Positions 20,827 to 32,494 of a stretch of DNA of 64,000 nt are shown piece by piece. Under the pieces are notes generated by a model. It had not been told where the DNA came from, ran no database searches, and saw only the letters and a list, made by a program, of their open reading frames with translations. How positions within the stretch are numbered: position 1 is the stretch's first letter; each line of letters begins with the position of its first letter. The position numbers and the translations under genes were made by a program. Source of the stretch: Arthrobacter sp. SLBN-122 (GTDB lineage: Bacteria; Actinomycetota; Actinomycetes; Actinomycetales; Micrococcaceae); the NCBI RefSeq assembly GCF_006715165.1, contig NZ_VFMS01000001.1, forward strand, positions 4,154,001-4,218,000, written 5' to 3'.

Positions 20827-22091
20827 TACTTCTTGTCCTCAGTCTTGTTGTCGTTTTTGTGGTCAGCGCCTGCAGGGTGGGCGGCGTCCACGGGCTCCTT
20901 GGAAAGGTTGGCGTTCCTGCCGTCCCGCGTGCCGTCCATGAGCTCGATGAAGCGGTCGAACAGGTAGGCGGCGTCGTGCGGGCCGGCCGCGGCTTCCGGG
21001 TGGTACTGCACGGAGAACGCCGGGATGTCCAGGCAGGCGAGGCCTTCTACGACGTCGTCGTTCAGGCTGATGTGGCTCACTTCCACACGTCCGTAGCGTG
21101 CCTCCGGGGCCTGTGTGGCGCCGTCGAGCGGGGCGTCCACGGCAAAGCCGTGGTTCTGGGAGGTGATCTCCACCTTGCCGGTGCGGCGGTCCATCACGGG
21201 CTGGTTGATGCCGCGGTGGCCGTAGCGGAGCTTGTAGGTGCCAAAGCCCAGTGCGCGGCCCAGGATCTGGTTGCCGAAGCAGATGCCGAAGTAAGGCAGC
21301 TTCTCGTCCAGGACCGAGCGCAGCAGCTTGACCTGGGCATCGGCCGTGGCGGGGTCACCGGGGCCGTTGGACATGAAGAAGCCGTCCGGGTTGACGGCCT
21401 TCACGTCCTCAAGAGTGGCGGTGGCGGGAAGCACGTGGACGCGGACACCGCGCTCGGCGAACCGGACCGGGGTCATGGCCTTGATGCCGAGGTCGATCGC
21501 CGCGATGGTGAAGCGGGGTTCACCGTCCCAGCCGTGGTCCTTCGGCTCCACAACGTAGGCTTCGTCCACGCTGACTTCCTCGGCCAGGCGCGAACCTTCC
21601 ATGGGCGCGCTGGCCAGGACGGCGTCGACCAGTTCCTTGTCCGTGGCCTGGGCTGCCTCGCCGGAGAAGATGCCGGCGCGCATGGTCTTGTGCTCGCGCA
21701 GGTGCCGGGTGATGGCGCGGGTGTCCACGCCCTGGATGCCCACGATGCCCTGGGCCACAAGTTCTTCGTCCAGCGACCGTTCGGAGCGCCAGTTGGAGGG
21801 CCGGCGGGCTGCGTCGCGGACAATGTAGCCGGCCACCCAGATGCGCCGGGACTCGGCGTCGTCATCGTTCACGCCGGTGTTGCCGATGTGCGGGGCCGTC
21901 TGGACCACCAGCTGGCGGGCGTAGGACGGATCGGTGATGGTTTCCTGGTAGCCGGTCATTCCGGTGGCGAAGACGGCCTCGCCCAGGGCGGTACCGGTGG
22001 CGCCGTAGCTGGTGCCGCGGAAAATGCGCCCGTCTTCGAGAACCAGTGTTGCCGGAGCGGAGGTGGTTGCTGTCAATGTATTCGCTTTCAC
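20826..22091 (-). CDS. carA: Carbamoyl-phosphate synthase small (glutaminase) subunit
   Basis: Releases ammonia from glutamine for CarB. The class I amidotransferase domain has [11 protein letters not shown], the catalytic Cys in [16 protein letters not shown], and HPE in [13 protein letters not shown]. About 421 residues with the start used here. I prefer the GTG at 22091, which has GGAAAG seven bases upstream; the GTG at 22115 would add eight residues and overlap the preceding gene by 20 bases. Used for both pyrimidine and arginine synthesis. Confidence 0.95.
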
Positions 22092-22095
22092 TGTC

Positions 22096-22614
22096 TTACT
22101 TTCCACTGGTGGCACCAGCCGCTGGGGCTGACGAAATCAAATCCTGAAGGGCCTGGTAGAGCACGTCCTTGTCGGCGCCGCGGCGGGTCCGGAAGCCGGT
22201 GTCCAGTCCGTGCGCGCCGAGCGTCCATCCGAGAACCAGCAGGCCGTCCTTTTCCACGAACTTCCCGGCCATGCCGCTGTCCTGCCGGACACCCGTGAGG
22301 GACGATGCGGGGATATAGATGGCAGGCGCGCCCGACCGTTCGTAGAGGACGCCGTGCGGGAACACCGCGAGGGTGGCGTTGGTGCGGATGCCCAGCCCGT
22401 GCACGGCGATCCGGTCCAGCCAGTCGCCGGCCGTGGTGGTGGCCACGTACTGTCCTTCGGCAACGGCGGTGGGCGCGCCGGGCGCGGCGGGCACCTGGGG
22501 CAACTGTTCGACGTCGGACTGGCGCTTCAGGCGGTTGCGCCAGCCTATGGCGAGGAGGACGAATACGACGGCGACCACCGCCAGCATGGCAAGTCCGGGA
22601 AGGATCTTGTCCAT
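22096..22614 (-). CDS. Small membrane-anchored protein of the pyrimidine operon, function unknown
   Basis: A 172-residue protein with one N-terminal membrane segment (about residues 5-24, [20 protein letters not shown]) followed by a basic stretch and a soluble domain of about 120 residues rich in beta strands. Actinobacteria commonly carry such a PH-like protein between pyrC and carA. No catalytic motif is visible. Its ATG overlaps the pyrC stop (TGATG) and its TAA is close to the carA start, so it is translated with the pyrimidine genes. A link to that pathway is inferred from position only. Confidence 0.8.
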   Translation of the reverse strand: MDKILPGLAMLAVVAVVFVLLAIGWRNRLKRQSDVEQLPQVPAAPGAPTAVAEGQYVATTTAGDWLDRIAVHGLGIRTNATLAVFPHGVLYERSGAPAIYIPASSLTGVRQDSGMAGKFVEKDGLLVLGWTLGAHGLDTGFRTRRGADKDVLYQALQDLISSAPAAGATSGK

Positions 22615-23954
22615 CAGGCAGCGCCTGCGGGGGTTGCGGCGGAGTCCGGGTGGGGCGTGTTGAGTTCGCCGTTGAGGACGGTGGGGTGCCCCTTGAAGAA
22701 GGTGGCCATCACCTTGCCGGGGAGCTCCCTGCCCTTGAACGGCGAGTTGCGGCCCATGGTGGCCATCTGGAAGGGGTCAACGGTCCAGCGTGCCGCCGGG
22801 TCCACGAGGATGATGTTGGCGGGTTCCCCGGCTTCGATGGGCCGGCCCTGGTCGCCCAGCCGGCCGATCTTCGCGGCCGCGGTGGAGGTGACCCTGGCAA
22901 AGTCCGCCCAGGTCATGAGGCCGGTGTCGATCATGGCGTGCTGGACCACGGACAGGGCGGTTTCAAGCCCGGTCATGCCCATTGCTGCCTGAGCCCATTC
23001 GCATTCCTTGTGTTCACTGGGGTGCGGTGCATGGTCGGTACCCACAACGTCGATCGTCCCGTCTGCCAGTCCAGCACGCAATGCCTGGACGTCGGCATCA
23101 GTGCGCAGCGGCGGGTTGACCTTGAACACGGGGTCGTAGCTTCGCACCAGGTCATCGGTCAGCAGCAGGTGGTGCGGGGTAACCTCGGCCGTGACGTCAA
23201 TGCCCCGTTCCTTGGCCCAGCGGATGATTTCCACCGAGCCGGCGGTGGACACATGGCACACGTGGAGGCGGGAGCCGACGTGCTGGGCCAGCAGGACGTC
23301 GCGGGCGATGATGCTTTCCTCGGCCACCGCCGGCCAGCCGGTGAGGCCCAGGACCGCGGAGACGTCGCCCTCGTTCATCTGGGCGCCGGCGGTGAGGCGC
23401 GGTTCCTGCGCGTGCTGGGCCACGACGCCGTCGAACGCCTTGACGTATTCCAGCGCGCGGCGCATCAGCACGGGATCGTGGACGCAGATGCCGTCGTCGG
23501 AGAACATCCGCACCCTGGCGCGGGAATCTGCCATGGCGCCCAGTTCGGCCAGCTGCTCTCCTGCCAGGCCGACGGTGACGGCGCCGACGGGGCGGACATC
23601 CACCCAGCCGGCGGCCCGGCCCAGCGTGTAGACCTGCTCCACGACGCCGGCGGTGTCCGCGACCGGGGTGCTGTTGGCCATGGCGTGCACGGCCGTGTAG
23701 CCGCCAAGGGCCGCTGCCCGCGTTCCGGTCTCCACGGTCTCGGCGTCTTCGCGGCCCGGTTCGCGGAGGTGCGTGTGCACATCCACCATGCCGGGCAGGG
23801 CCACCAGGCCGGCGGCGTCGATGACGGTGGCCCCGTCTGCGCTCAGGCCGGTGCCGATCTCGGCGATGATGCCGTCGCGGACCAGGAGGTCGGCGGGCTC
23901 ACCGCCCAGGATGGCGGCGCCTTGGATGAGGTAGGTTCCGGTGTTGCCTGCCAT
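22614..23954 (-). CDS. pyrC: Dihydroorotase
   Basis: Type I dihydroorotase, 446 residues, closing carbamoyl-aspartate to dihydroorotate. Zinc ligands lie in DVHTHLREPGREDAET; further amidohydrolase motifs are HVGSRLHVCHVST, TAEVTPHHLLLT and VVGTDHAPH. The ATG at 23954 shares one base with the pyrB stop. Found between pyrB and the small membrane gene. Confidence 0.96.
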   Translation of the reverse strand: MAGNTGTYLIQGAAILGGEPADLLVRDGIIAEIGTGLSADGATVIDAAGLVALPGMVDVHTHLREPGREDAETVETGTRAAALGGYTAVHAMANSTPVADTAGVVEQVYTLGRAAGWVDVRPVGAVTVGLAGEQLAELGAMADSRARVRMFSDDGICVHDPVLMRRALEYVKAFDGVVAQHAQEPRLTAGAQMNEGDVSAVLGLTGWPAVAEESIIARDVLLAQHVGSRLHVCHVSTAGSVEIIRWAKERGIDVTAEVTPHHLLLTDDLVRSYDPVFKVNPPLRTDADVQALRAGLADGTIDVVGTDHAPHPSEHKECEWAQAAMGMTGLETALSVVQHAMIDTGLMTWADFARVTSTAAAKIGRLGDQGRPIEAGEPANIILVDPAARWTVDPFQMATMGRNSPFKGRELPGKVMATFFKGHPTVLNGELNTPHPDSAATPAGAA

Positions 23955-24982
23955 CAGTTGCTCTCCTTGGTGGACGGGGCGGCGGCGGCATAAGCCGGGA
24001 CGCGGTGGGCGGCTGGTTCCCGGGTGTCCCCGGAGAGCAGCAGGTACAGTGCGGCCATCCGCACGGACACGCCGTTGCGGACCTGGGCCAGGACGGTGGA
24101 ACGGGGTGAGTCGGCGGCGGCGGCGCTGATTTCCAGGCCCCTGTTCATGGGGCCGGGGTGCATGATGATGGTGTCCGTCATGCCCAGGTCGTCCAGGGCG
24201 CGGAGCCGGTTGTCATCGAAGCCCCACCGGCGCGAGTATTCACGGGTGCTGGGGAAGAACGACGCGTTCATGCGTTCGCCCTGGACGCGGAGCATCATCA
24301 TGGCGTCCACGCCGTTTGCCAGGGTTTGGTCCAGGTCGTAGCTGACGCTGCAGGGCCATTTTTCGACGCCGACCGGCAGCAGGGTGGGGGGCGCCACCAG
24401 GGTGACTTCCGCCCCGAGGGTCCGGAGCAGCCACACGTTGGACCGCGCCACGCGGGAGTGCAGGACATCACCGGCGATGGCTACCCGCATGCCTTTGAGG
24501 TCGGTCCCTTCAGAACCAGTGCCGGCGAGGCGGGCCCAGTGCCGACGCATGGTGAAAGCGTCGAGCAGGGCCTGGGTGGGGTGTTCGTGGGTGCCGTCGC
24601 CGGCGTTGATGACGGCGGCGTCGATCCAGTCGGTTGCGGCGAGGCGGTGTGGAGCGCCCGACGCCCAATGCCGGATGACCACGGCATCGGCGCCCATGGC
24701 TGACAGGGTCTGGGCGGTGTCCTTGAGGGATTCACCCTTGGATACCGAGGATCCCTTGGCGGCGAAGTTGATGACGTCCGCAGACAAGCGCTTGGCGGCG
24801 GCTTCGAAGGAGATGCGGGTGCGGGTGGAGTCCTCGAAGAAGAGGTTGACCACGGTGCGTCCGCGCAGGGCCGGAAGCTTCTTGACTTCCCGCTCCCCCA
24901 CGGCCGACATTTCCTCGGCCGTGTCCAGGATGCGGATGGCGTTCGAAAGGCTGAGGTCCTCGGTGGACAGGAGGTGCTTCAT
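23954..24982 (-). CDS. pyrB: Aspartate carbamoyltransferase catalytic subunit
   Basis: Condenses aspartate with carbamoyl phosphate. The 342-residue protein has the carbamoyl-phosphate loop [37 protein letters not shown] and [11 protein letters not shown]. No regulatory pyrI is nearby. The ATG at 24982 overlaps the pyrR stop by four bases (ATGA), so the two genes are translationally coupled and PyrR-mediated repression of pyrR would extend to pyrB. Confidence 0.97.
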   Translation of the reverse strand: MKHLLSTEDLSLSNAIRILDTAEEMSAVGEREVKKLPALRGRTVVNLFFEDSTRTRISFEAAAKRLSADVINFAAKGSSVSKGESLKDTAQTLSAMGADAVVIRHWASGAPHRLAATDWIDAAVINAGDGTHEHPTQALLDAFTMRRHWARLAGTGSEGTDLKGMRVAIAGDVLHSRVARSNVWLLRTLGAEVTLVAPPTLLPVGVEKWPCSVSYDLDQTLANGVDAMMMLRVQGERMNASFFPSTREYSRRWGFDDNRLRALDDLGMTDTIIMHPGPMNRGLEISAAAADSPRSTVLAQVRNGVSVRMAALYLLLSGDTREPAAHRVPAYAAAAPSTKESN

Positions 24983-25566
24983 GCGCCGCCCTCGATCACG
25001 ACTTCGTTGACCGGGGTTCCGGCATCGGAGGTGTCTGTCTCTTCGAGCCGGACCCGGACCTTTTCGGCGGAGGAGGTGGGCAGGTTCTTGCCCACGTGGT
25101 CAGCCCGGATGGGAAGTTCGCGATGGCCCCTGTCGATCAGGACTGCCAGCCGGACGATGCGGGGACGGCCAAGATCCACCAGCGCGTCCAGGGCAGCACG
25201 GATGGTGCGGCCGGAGTACAGGACATCGTCGATCAGCACCACAACCTTGTTGTCGATGCCCGTACGGGGCAGCCTGGTGGGGTACGGCGGCCGGGTCCCC
25301 TGGTGGGAGAGGTCGTCGCGGAACATGGTGACGTCGAGCTGGCCCACTATGGCAGCGGCATCAACGGTGGAGTCTGCGGCGGCAATTTTTTCGGCCAACC
25401 GGACAGCCAGCGGATAGCCGCGGCGGGGAATTCCCAACAGGACCAGGTCGCGGGATCCCTTGTTGGCTTCGAGGATCTCGTGGGCGATACGAGTGAGGGC
25501 CCGGTCAATGTCCGCCTGGCTGAGGACAACCCTGGCTGGAACCGGTGCGCTGGTGACAGAAGTCAA
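24979..25566 (-). CDS. pyrR: PyrR, RNA-binding pyrimidine operon regulator / uracil phosphoribosyltransferase
   Basis: A 195-residue PRTase-fold protein. [22 protein letters not shown] is the PRPP-binding loop, and [12 protein letters not shown] lies in the N-terminal half. PyrR binds a conserved hairpin in pyr mRNA when UMP is high. The TTG at 25566 is chosen because AGGGGAG precedes it by seven bases and a PyrR-type RNA loop lies directly before that. It opens the pyrimidine operon. Confidence 0.94.
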   Translation of the reverse strand: MTSVTSAPVPARVVLSQADIDRALTRIAHEILEANKGSRDLVLLGIPRRGYPLAVRLAEKIAAADSTVDAAAIVGQLDVTMFRDDLSHQGTRPPYPTRLPRTGIDNKVVVLIDDVLYSGRTIRAALDALVDLGRPRIVRLAVLIDRGHRELPIRADHVGKNLPTSSAEKVRVRLEETDTSDAGTPVNEVVIEGGA

Positions 25567-25576
25567 CGCTCGTCTC

Positions 25577-25602
25577 CCCTTTCCCCGCCTCACAGGACGG
25601 AA
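25577..25602 (-). promoter_or_regulatory. PyrR-binding RNA hairpin in the pyr operon leader
   Basis: The minus strand reads UCCUGUGAGGC at 25597-25587, an exact match to the UCCNGNGAGGY core of the PyrR-binding loop consensus. UUCC before it can pair with GGAA after it, giving a stem with a purine bulge. The hairpin ends at the AAAGGGGAG Shine-Dalgarno of pyrR, so PyrR-UMP binding would block translation rather than termination, as proposed for mycobacteria. I saw no terminator hairpin in the leader. Confidence 0.7.
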
Positions 25603-25627
25603 TTAAAAAAGGAATGTTTGCTGTTCA

Positions 25628-25636
25628 AAATTACCA
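25628..25636 (-). promoter_or_regulatory. Candidate extended -10 promoter of the pyrimidine operon
   Basis: TGGTAATTT on the minus strand resembles an extended -10 (TGN plus TAATTT) and lies about 25 bases before the PyrR loop. No convincing -35 is visible, as tolerated for extended -10 promoters. Confidence 0.3.
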
Positions 25637-25710
25637 CACGGTCCCTGCCTGGCCGGTCCCCGGGGAAGCGGTGATGGTCACACCCCGAACGGCGCGGACG
25701 GCTGGATCCT

Positions 25711-25738
25711 TTGTGCTGCGGTGGCCCCCGCTTAGGCT
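25711..25738 (+). promoter_or_regulatory. Candidate leaderless promoter of the PrsW-like gene
   Basis: TTGTGC and TAGGCT separated by 16 bases form a plausible -35/-10 pair; the -10 ends seven bases before the ATG at 25746. No Shine-Dalgarno is seen, in keeping with a leaderless message. Confidence 0.4.
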
Positions 25739-25745
25739 TTCGGGT

Positions 25746-27023
25746 ATGCCGATGTATCCGCAGCAGCCTTCCTCCGGACTCCCAGACGATCCCTACCGTG
25801 GTGCCACCGGTCCCCTGCCGCAGCAGGCCAACCCCAGCTGGATGGGGCACGTGCAGCCCGAACACTACCGCGCGGCGCCGGGTCACCAGGGCAGCCCGAT
25901 GGCGGTTTTGGTGCCGCCGGGCGCCCAGGGCGCGGCCCTGCAGGCGTCGCGGACCCGCAGCGGGCTGGTGGGGCTGACGGTTGCCGGCGGCATCCTGGCT
26001 TTCATGAGCCTCTTCCTGGTGGTGCCGTTCCTGCTCTCCAACACCGGCGCCGGCGGTTTCCTGATTGGTTTCGTGGCGTCGCTGGTCCCGCTGTCGGTGG
26101 TCCTGGCCGCGGTCCACATCATCGACAGGTGGGAACCTGAACCTAAACGGCTGCTGTTCTTTGCCTTCACCTGGGGTGCTGCGGTGTCCGTTGCCGTGAC
26201 CCTGCTCATCCAGCCGTTCTTTGTGATCGCCTTCCAATTCACTGACGAGCCCGACCTGCAGACCTACATGGCCACCGTGCAGGCACCCATCGTCGAGGAA
26301 TTCGCCAAGTCACTTGGCCTGCTCATCCTCCTCCTCGCGGCGCGCCGGCAATTCGACGGGCCCGTGGACGGCGTGGTGTTCGCCTTCACCATCGCCGGCG
26401 GGTTCGCCTTCACCGAAAACATCCTCTATTTCGGCAGGGCCATTGCGGAATCGGCATCCCCGGCAAGCGACTTTGCGCAGGTCTTCTTCCTCCGCGGCGT
26501 TATGTCCCCGTTCGCCCATGCGATTTTCACCGGGACCACCGGCCTGATTATGGGCTTCGCTGCCAGGCGCTGGCATACCGGTGCTTCGATCGGCGCCTTT
26601 TTCGTGGGTCTGCTGCCGGCCATGTTCCTGCACAACAGGTGGAACAGCATGGGCCAGGGATTTCTGCTGGACTACATCCTGGTCCAGGTGCCCATCTTCC
26701 TCCTGGCCGTGGGCGGCATCATCTTCCTGCGGGTGGCCGAGAACCGCCTGACCCGCCAGCGGCTGCTGGAGTACTCCGCGGCCGGCTGGTTCACACCGGC
26801 CGAAGTCCAGTTGCTGGCCACCCGCGGCGGCAGGCGGACGGTCCTGGCATGGGCTGCGGGTTCGGGCAGGAAGCGCCAGATGAAACAGTTCGTGAAGGCG
26901 GCCACCCAGCTCGCCAACACCCGCCAGCGGATCCTGAGCGGACGCGACGTTGCGCTGCACCAGGCCGAGGAAAGGCAGCAGCTCCAGCGCATCGTATCCC
27001 TGAGGGCGGCCGTAGCGGGCTGA
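25746..27023 (+). CDS. PrsW family intramembrane metalloprotease
   Basis: A 425-residue polytopic membrane protein. Residues 1-70 are a Pro/Gln-rich cytoplasmic tail; about eight membrane segments follow from residue 72, then a basic C-terminal helix. Family motifs are present: VEEFAK (E184, E185), AFTENILYF (E224) and SPFAHAIFTG (H258), thought to bind the metal. PrsW-type proteases cleave membrane proteins such as anti-sigma factors; no partner is adjacent. The ATG at 25746 begins MPMYPQQPSS; the longer open frame from 25614 lies upstream of the promoter-like sequence. Confidence 0.88.
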   Translation: MPMYPQQPSSGLPDDPYRGATGPLPQQANPSWMGHVQPEHYRAAPGHQGSPMAVLVPPGAQGAALQASRTRSGLVGLTVAGGILAFMSLFLVVPFLLSNTGAGGFLIGFVASLVPLSVVLAAVHIIDRWEPEPKRLLFFAFTWGAAVSVAVTLLIQPFFVIAFQFTDEPDLQTYMATVQAPIVEEFAKSLGLLILLLAARRQFDGPVDGVVFAFTIAGGFAFTENILYFGRAIAESASPASDFAQVFFLRGVMSPFAHAIFTGTTGLIMGFAARRWHTGASIGAFFVGLLPAMFLHNRWNSMGQGFLLDYILVQVPIFLLAVGGIIFLRVAENRLTRQRLLEYSAAGWFTPAEVQLLATRGGRRTVLAWAAGSGRKRQMKQFVKAATQLANTRQRILSGRDVALHQAEERQQLQRIVSLRAAVAG

Positions 27024-27044
27024 GCTGGACCGGCCGGGACGCAA

Positions 27045-27075
27045 ACAGGGCCCCGCCGAAATGGCGGGGCCCTGT
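27045..27075. terminator. Bidirectional terminator between the PrsW-like gene and nusB
   Basis: A perfect 13-bp stem, ACAGGGCCCCGCC and its complement with a five-base loop, lies between two convergent genes. On the minus strand the stem is followed by TTTG. Confidence 0.8.
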
Positions 27076-27090
27076 TGCTTGGTGGAAAGG

Positions 27091-27501
27091 CTACGCGAGC
27101 AGCGAAGGCTTCAGCTGCTGCAGCCGGCCCAGCAGGCCGTTGATGAACTGCGGGGACTCGTCCGTCGACAACGTCTTGGCCAGCGCTACGGCCTCGCTGA
27201 CCGCCACACCGTCCGGGACGTCGTCGTTGTAAAGAAGCTCCCAGGTGCCGATGCGCAGGATGATGCGGTCCACTGAGGGCATCCGCTCCAGGCTCCAGCC
27301 CTGCGAGTACGTCTCCAGGAACTCGTCGATGGCTGCCTGCTGGGACACCACGCCTTCGACGATCTCCAAGGTGTAGGGGTTGACCACCTGGTCGGTCTTT
27401 TCCCGGCGTGCGCGAAGCACGTCGAACGCCGAAACAGAGCGCTGCTCCGCCTCGAACAGAACATCCAGTGCCCTGTTGCGGGCTTTACCGCGGGCGCTCA
27501 C
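27091..27501 (-). CDS. nusB: Transcription antitermination protein NusB
   Basis: A 136-residue all-helical RNA-binding factor for rRNA antitermination. SARGKARNRALDVLFEAEQR is the arginine-rich N-terminus, and WSLERMPSVDRIILRIGTWE plus NEAVALAKTLST-like residues (here SEAVALAKTLSTDESPQFIN) are characteristic. The GTG at 27501 overlaps the efp stop by one base (TAGTG). It is the last gene of the alaS-aro-efp series. Confidence 0.95.
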   Translation of the reverse strand: MSARGKARNRALDVLFEAEQRSVSAFDVLRARREKTDQVVNPYTLEIVEGVVSQQAAIDEFLETYSQGWSLERMPSVDRIILRIGTWELLYNDDVPDGVAVSEAVALAKTLSTDESPQFINGLLGRLQQLKPSLLA

Positions 27502-28064
27502 TACTCGGTGACCCGGCCCAGGTAGCTGCCGTCGCGGGTGTCCACCTTGACCTTGGTGTTGTTCTCGATGAACAGCGGAACCTGGATCTCGTAGCCGGTT
27601 TCCAGCGTGGCAGGCTTGGTGCCTGCGGAGGAGCGGTCGCCCTGCAGGCCCGGCTCGGTGTAGGTGATTTCGAGGACGACGCTCGGCGGCAGTTCGATGT
27701 AGAGCGGGTTGCCGTCGTGGATGGCGATGTTGACCATCTGGTTTTCGAGCATGAAGTTGGTGGCGTCGCCAACCGTGGCACCGGAGACGGTTATCTGGTC
27801 GTAGTCTGAGGTGTCCATGAACACGAAGTCCGCGCCGTCCTGGTACAGGTACTGGTAGTCGCGGCGGTCAACGGTGGCGGTCTCGATCTTGAGGCCGGCG
27901 TTGAAGGTCTTGTCAACAACCTTGCCGGACATCACGTTGCGCATCTTGGTCCGCACAAAGGCGCCGCCCTTGCCGGGCTTGACGTGCTGGAATTCGATGA
28001 CGTTCCAGAGCTGGCCCTCGAGCTTCAGGACCGTTCCGTTCTTAATGTCGTTAGTGGTTGCCAC
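27501..28064 (-). CDS. efp: Translation elongation factor P
   Basis: Rescues ribosomes stalled on polyproline. The 187-residue protein has all three beta domains; the tip loop reads [10 protein letters not shown] with K32 at the position modified in other bacteria. The PGKG loop is the actinobacterial form, thought to work unmodified. The GTG at 28064 follows GAGGAAACCA and gives [10 protein letters not shown]; the frame is open further upstream but without homology. Confidence 0.96.
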   Translation of the reverse strand: MATTNDIKNGTVLKLEGQLWNVIEFQHVKPGKGGAFVRTKMRNVMSGKVVDKTFNAGLKIETATVDRRDYQYLYQDGADFVFMDTSDYDQITVSGATVGDATNFMLENQMVNIAIHDGNPLYIELPPSVVLEITYTEPGLQGDRSSAGTKPATLETGYEIQVPLFIENNTKVKVDTRDGSYLGRVTE

Positions 28065-28115
28065 TGGTTTCCTCTGGTTTCTTTGTCTGGCCGCGTGGTC
28101 AGATGCTGTATGCCG

Positions 28116-28156
28116 GGCGGGCACGCCTTAACGGCCCGCCTGCACGTGTTTGTCAA
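28116..28156 (-). promoter_or_regulatory. Possible efp promoter and leader hairpin
   Basis: A perfect TTGACA (28156-28151) lies 87 bases before the efp start, but no good -10 follows at the usual distance. GGCGGGC and GCCCGCC (28116-28140) form a 7-bp hairpin in the same leader. The 171-base gap between the TPR-like gene and efp otherwise shows nothing. Confidence 0.3.
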
Positions 28157-28235
28157 AAATCGCGTGGATGCAAAAATTCCACAACCATTCTACCGGTAAA
28201 TCGGGGCCGGCCTTTCCGCGGCCGCTGCCTGCGGC

Positions 28236-28742
28236 CTAGCAGGCCAGGTCCAGGACGTCCCTGGCCCGCTGGAGGGCCACGGTGGAGGAGTAAATCTGGG
28301 CGGCATCGGCCGATTGCGCAACCCGCAGATCGAGCGCGCGGGTGAAGGATTCGACCGCAGCGGAGGTTTGGCCGGCGGCGTACTGTGTCCGGCCCAGGTA
28401 TTGGAGGGCGAGAGCTTCACGCGGTGTGCCGTGCGCTTCAGCCAGGAGTTGGCGGAACAGCTCAATGGCGCGGTCCATGCGGTGGGTGACGCTCAGCACT
28501 TCGGCTTCGAACACGCGAAGCAGGAACGACTCCGGGTCCTTGAAGCGTGCCTCGGCCAGCAGTTCGGCGGCCTCGGACGCGTGGCCCTGGACCAGGAGCA
28601 CGAAGATATGGTCGGCGGGGTCCGTTGAGGTGCCCAATGTCTCTCGCACAACATCCTCATTGACGATCTGGGGCAGCAGGGTATCGGGGTTGATTCGGAT
28701 TCCCGGGAACCCCGCCTCGGGCCAGTCGGACGTGCCGCTCAT
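28236..28742 (-). CDS. TPR-like protein of unknown function
   Basis: A 168-residue helical protein. Residues about 45-165 look like three to four degenerate tetratricopeptide repeats (AAELLAEARFKDPESFLLRV, then ALALQYLGRTQYAAGQTSAA), so it is probably a protein-interaction scaffold. No signal peptide or catalytic motif. The ATG at 28742 is preferred because AGGGCGAC precedes it; the in-frame ATG at 28754 overlaps the aroB stop. Position after aroB suggests co-expression with shikimate genes, but no role can be assigned. Confidence 0.8.
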   Translation of the reverse strand: MSGTSDWPEAGFPGIRINPDTLLPQIVNEDVVRETLGTSTDPADHIFVLLVQGHASEAAELLAEARFKDPESFLLRVFEAEVLSVTHRMDRAIELFRQLLAEAHGTPREALALQYLGRTQYAAGQTSAAVESFTRALDLRVAQSADAAQIYSSTVALQRARDVLDLAC

Positions 28743-28753
28743 GTCGCCCTGCA

Positions 28754-30410
<1,657 letters not shown>

Positions 30411-30411
<1 letters not shown>

Positions 30412-31607
30412 TACTGGCCGATCGAGTCCAGGGATGCCGGGATGTTGTCCAGGTAACCCTTGATGTTGCGCGCGGTTTCCGCCACTGAGTCACCGCCGAA
30501 CTTTTCGATGACGGCTTCGGCGAGGACCAGGGCCACCATGGCCTCGGCCACCACGCCGGCGGCCGGGACTGCGCAAACGTCGGAACGCTGGTGGTGGGCC
30601 TTGGCCGGTTCGCCGGTGCTGACATCAATGGTCCGCAGGGCACGCGGTACGGTGGCGATGGGCTTCATGGCCGCGCGGACGCGCAGGACGTCCCCGATGC
30701 TCATTCCGCCTTCGATGCCGCCGGCGCGGTTGCTGGCGCGGACAATCGTGCCCTCGCCGTCGCGGACGATTTCATCATGGGCGGCAGAACCGCGACGGGC
30801 GGCGGTAAGGAAGCCGTCGCCCACCTCCACGCCCTTGATGGCCTGGATGCCCATGAGAGCGGCCGCGAGCCTGGCGTCCAGCCGGCGGTCCCAGTGCACG
30901 TAGCTGCCAAGTCCGGGCGGAAGGCCGTAGGCCAGGACCTCCACCACGCCGCCCAGCGTCTCGCCTTCCTTGTGCGCGGCGTCCACCTCGGCCACCATGG
31001 CGTTGGAGGTTTCGCGGTCGAAGCAGCGCAGGGGGTCGGCATCCAGGGCGATGACGTCGCCCGGCGCCGGCAGCGGGCGGCCTTCCGGGACCGTCACGCT
31101 GGCGATGGACACGGTGTGGCTGACCAGTTCAATGCCGAGGTGCCTCAGGAACTGTGCCGCCACGGTGCCCAGCGCCACGCGGGTGGCTGTTTCCCGTGCA
31201 CTGGCGCGCTCAAGCACCGGACGGGCTTCGTCGAAGCCGTACTTCTGCATGCCCGTGAAGTCGGCGTGTCCCGGGCGGGGGCGCGTGAGAGGCGCGTTAC
31301 GGGCCTGGTCGGCGAGGAGTTCGGCGGCCACGGGGTCGGCGGACATGATCTGCTCCCACTTGGGCCATTCGGTGTTTCCCACCTGGATGGCCACGGGACC
31401 GCCTTGGGTGATGCCGTGCCGGACACCGCCGAGGATGGTCACGACGTCCTGCTCGAATTTCATCCGCGCACCGCGGCCGTAGCCAAGGCGGCGGCGGGCC
31501 AGGGAGTCTGCGATGTGCCCGCTGGTGATTTCCACACCGGCGGGGACGCCCTCAATAATTCCCATCAGAGCCGGGCCATGGGATTCACCGGCAGTCAACC
31601 AACGCAT
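30411..31607 (-). CDS. aroC: Chorismate synthase
   Basis: Last step to chorismate, using reduced FMN. The 398-residue protein begins [14 protein letters not shown], the family signature, and contains [11 protein letters not shown] and [13 protein letters not shown]. The ATG at 31607 is preferred because AGGATGG lies upstream and the conserved N-terminus starts there; an in-frame ATG at 31616 would place the Shine-Dalgarno too close. Confidence 0.97.
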
Positions 31608-31633
31608 AATTTCCATCCTGCCACGTAGGGCGG

Positions 31634-32494
31634 TCAGAACGCCCGCCGGGCAAGGCCGACTGCGTCACACATCACATCTATGACAGCTGCATTAACGTCT
31701 TCCCCGCGCCGGGTGAAGAGCCGCACCTGCTCAACGGCCTGGTACAGCAGCATTTCCAGGCCGGGCACTACCCGGCCGCCGCCGGCCTGCCATACCGAGG
31801 CAATCAGGCTGGGCCAGGGATCGTAGGCAACATCGAGCAGCACACCCGGCGTCGGCGTCTTCAGCGCAGCAAGTTCCGCGGCGAGTCCGTCTGCCGCACG
31901 CGGCGGCAGGGTGGAAACCACGACGTCGGCTTCCGACGTGGGGCGGGCGGCTTCCGTTAGGGAATGGACCTCGAGGGCAACGCCCAGGCTGTCGGCGGCC
32001 GCCCGGACGTCCGCTGTCCGTGACGTATCGCGGACGAACAGCTGTACCGTTCCGGTTCCGAGTTCCTTCAGGGCAGCGACCGCCGAAGCAGCCGTCCCTC
32101 CCCCACCCAGGATGACTGCCGAAGGTGCTGCCGGGGTCCCGGCGTGGCAAAGGGCGTTGACGATGCCGGTGACGTCCGTATTGGAGCCCACCACCCTGGT
32201 ACCGCCGGCTGATTCCTCGAACGTAACGGTGTTCACCACACCCAGGGTCTGTGCCACTCCCCGGACCTCGTCCACCTCGTCGAGCATCGCCGTCTTCAGG
32301 GGCATCGTGACCGAGAGTCCGCGCCAGCCGGGCTGGTGGCGGATCTGGCGCATGAAGGACGGCAGCAACTCCTCCGTGACGTCGATGGCCGTATAGCTAA
32401 TCCCTGCACCGAGCTGCCCGTACGCCGACAGATGCAGCGCCGGGGATTTCGAGTGGCTGATCGGGTGGCCCAGGACGGCAGCCCGCAGGCTCAT
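31634..32494 (-). CDS. aroE: Shikimate dehydrogenase
   Basis: NADPH-dependent reduction of 3-dehydroshikimate. The 286-residue protein shows [13 protein letters not shown] for substrate binding, LSVTMPLK with the catalytic Lys, GSNTDVTG and [12 protein letters not shown] for the cofactor. The ATG at 32494 overlaps the mltG stop (ATGA), so I use it rather than a longer frame that would overlap mltG by 31 bases. Confidence 0.95.
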   Translation of the reverse strand: MSLRAAVLGHPISHSKSPALHLSAYGQLGAGISYTAIDVTEELLPSFMRQIRHQPGWRGLSVTMPLKTAMLDEVDEVRGVAQTLGVVNTVTFEESAGGTRVVGSNTDVTGIVNALCHAGTPAAPSAVILGGGGTAASAVAALKELGTGTVQLFVRDTSRTADVRAAADSLGVALEVHSLTEAARPTSEADVVVSTLPPRAADGLAAELAALKTPTPGVLLDVAYDPWPSLIASVWQAGGGRVVPGLEMLLYQAVEQVRLFTRRGEDVNAAVIDVMCDAVGLARRAF

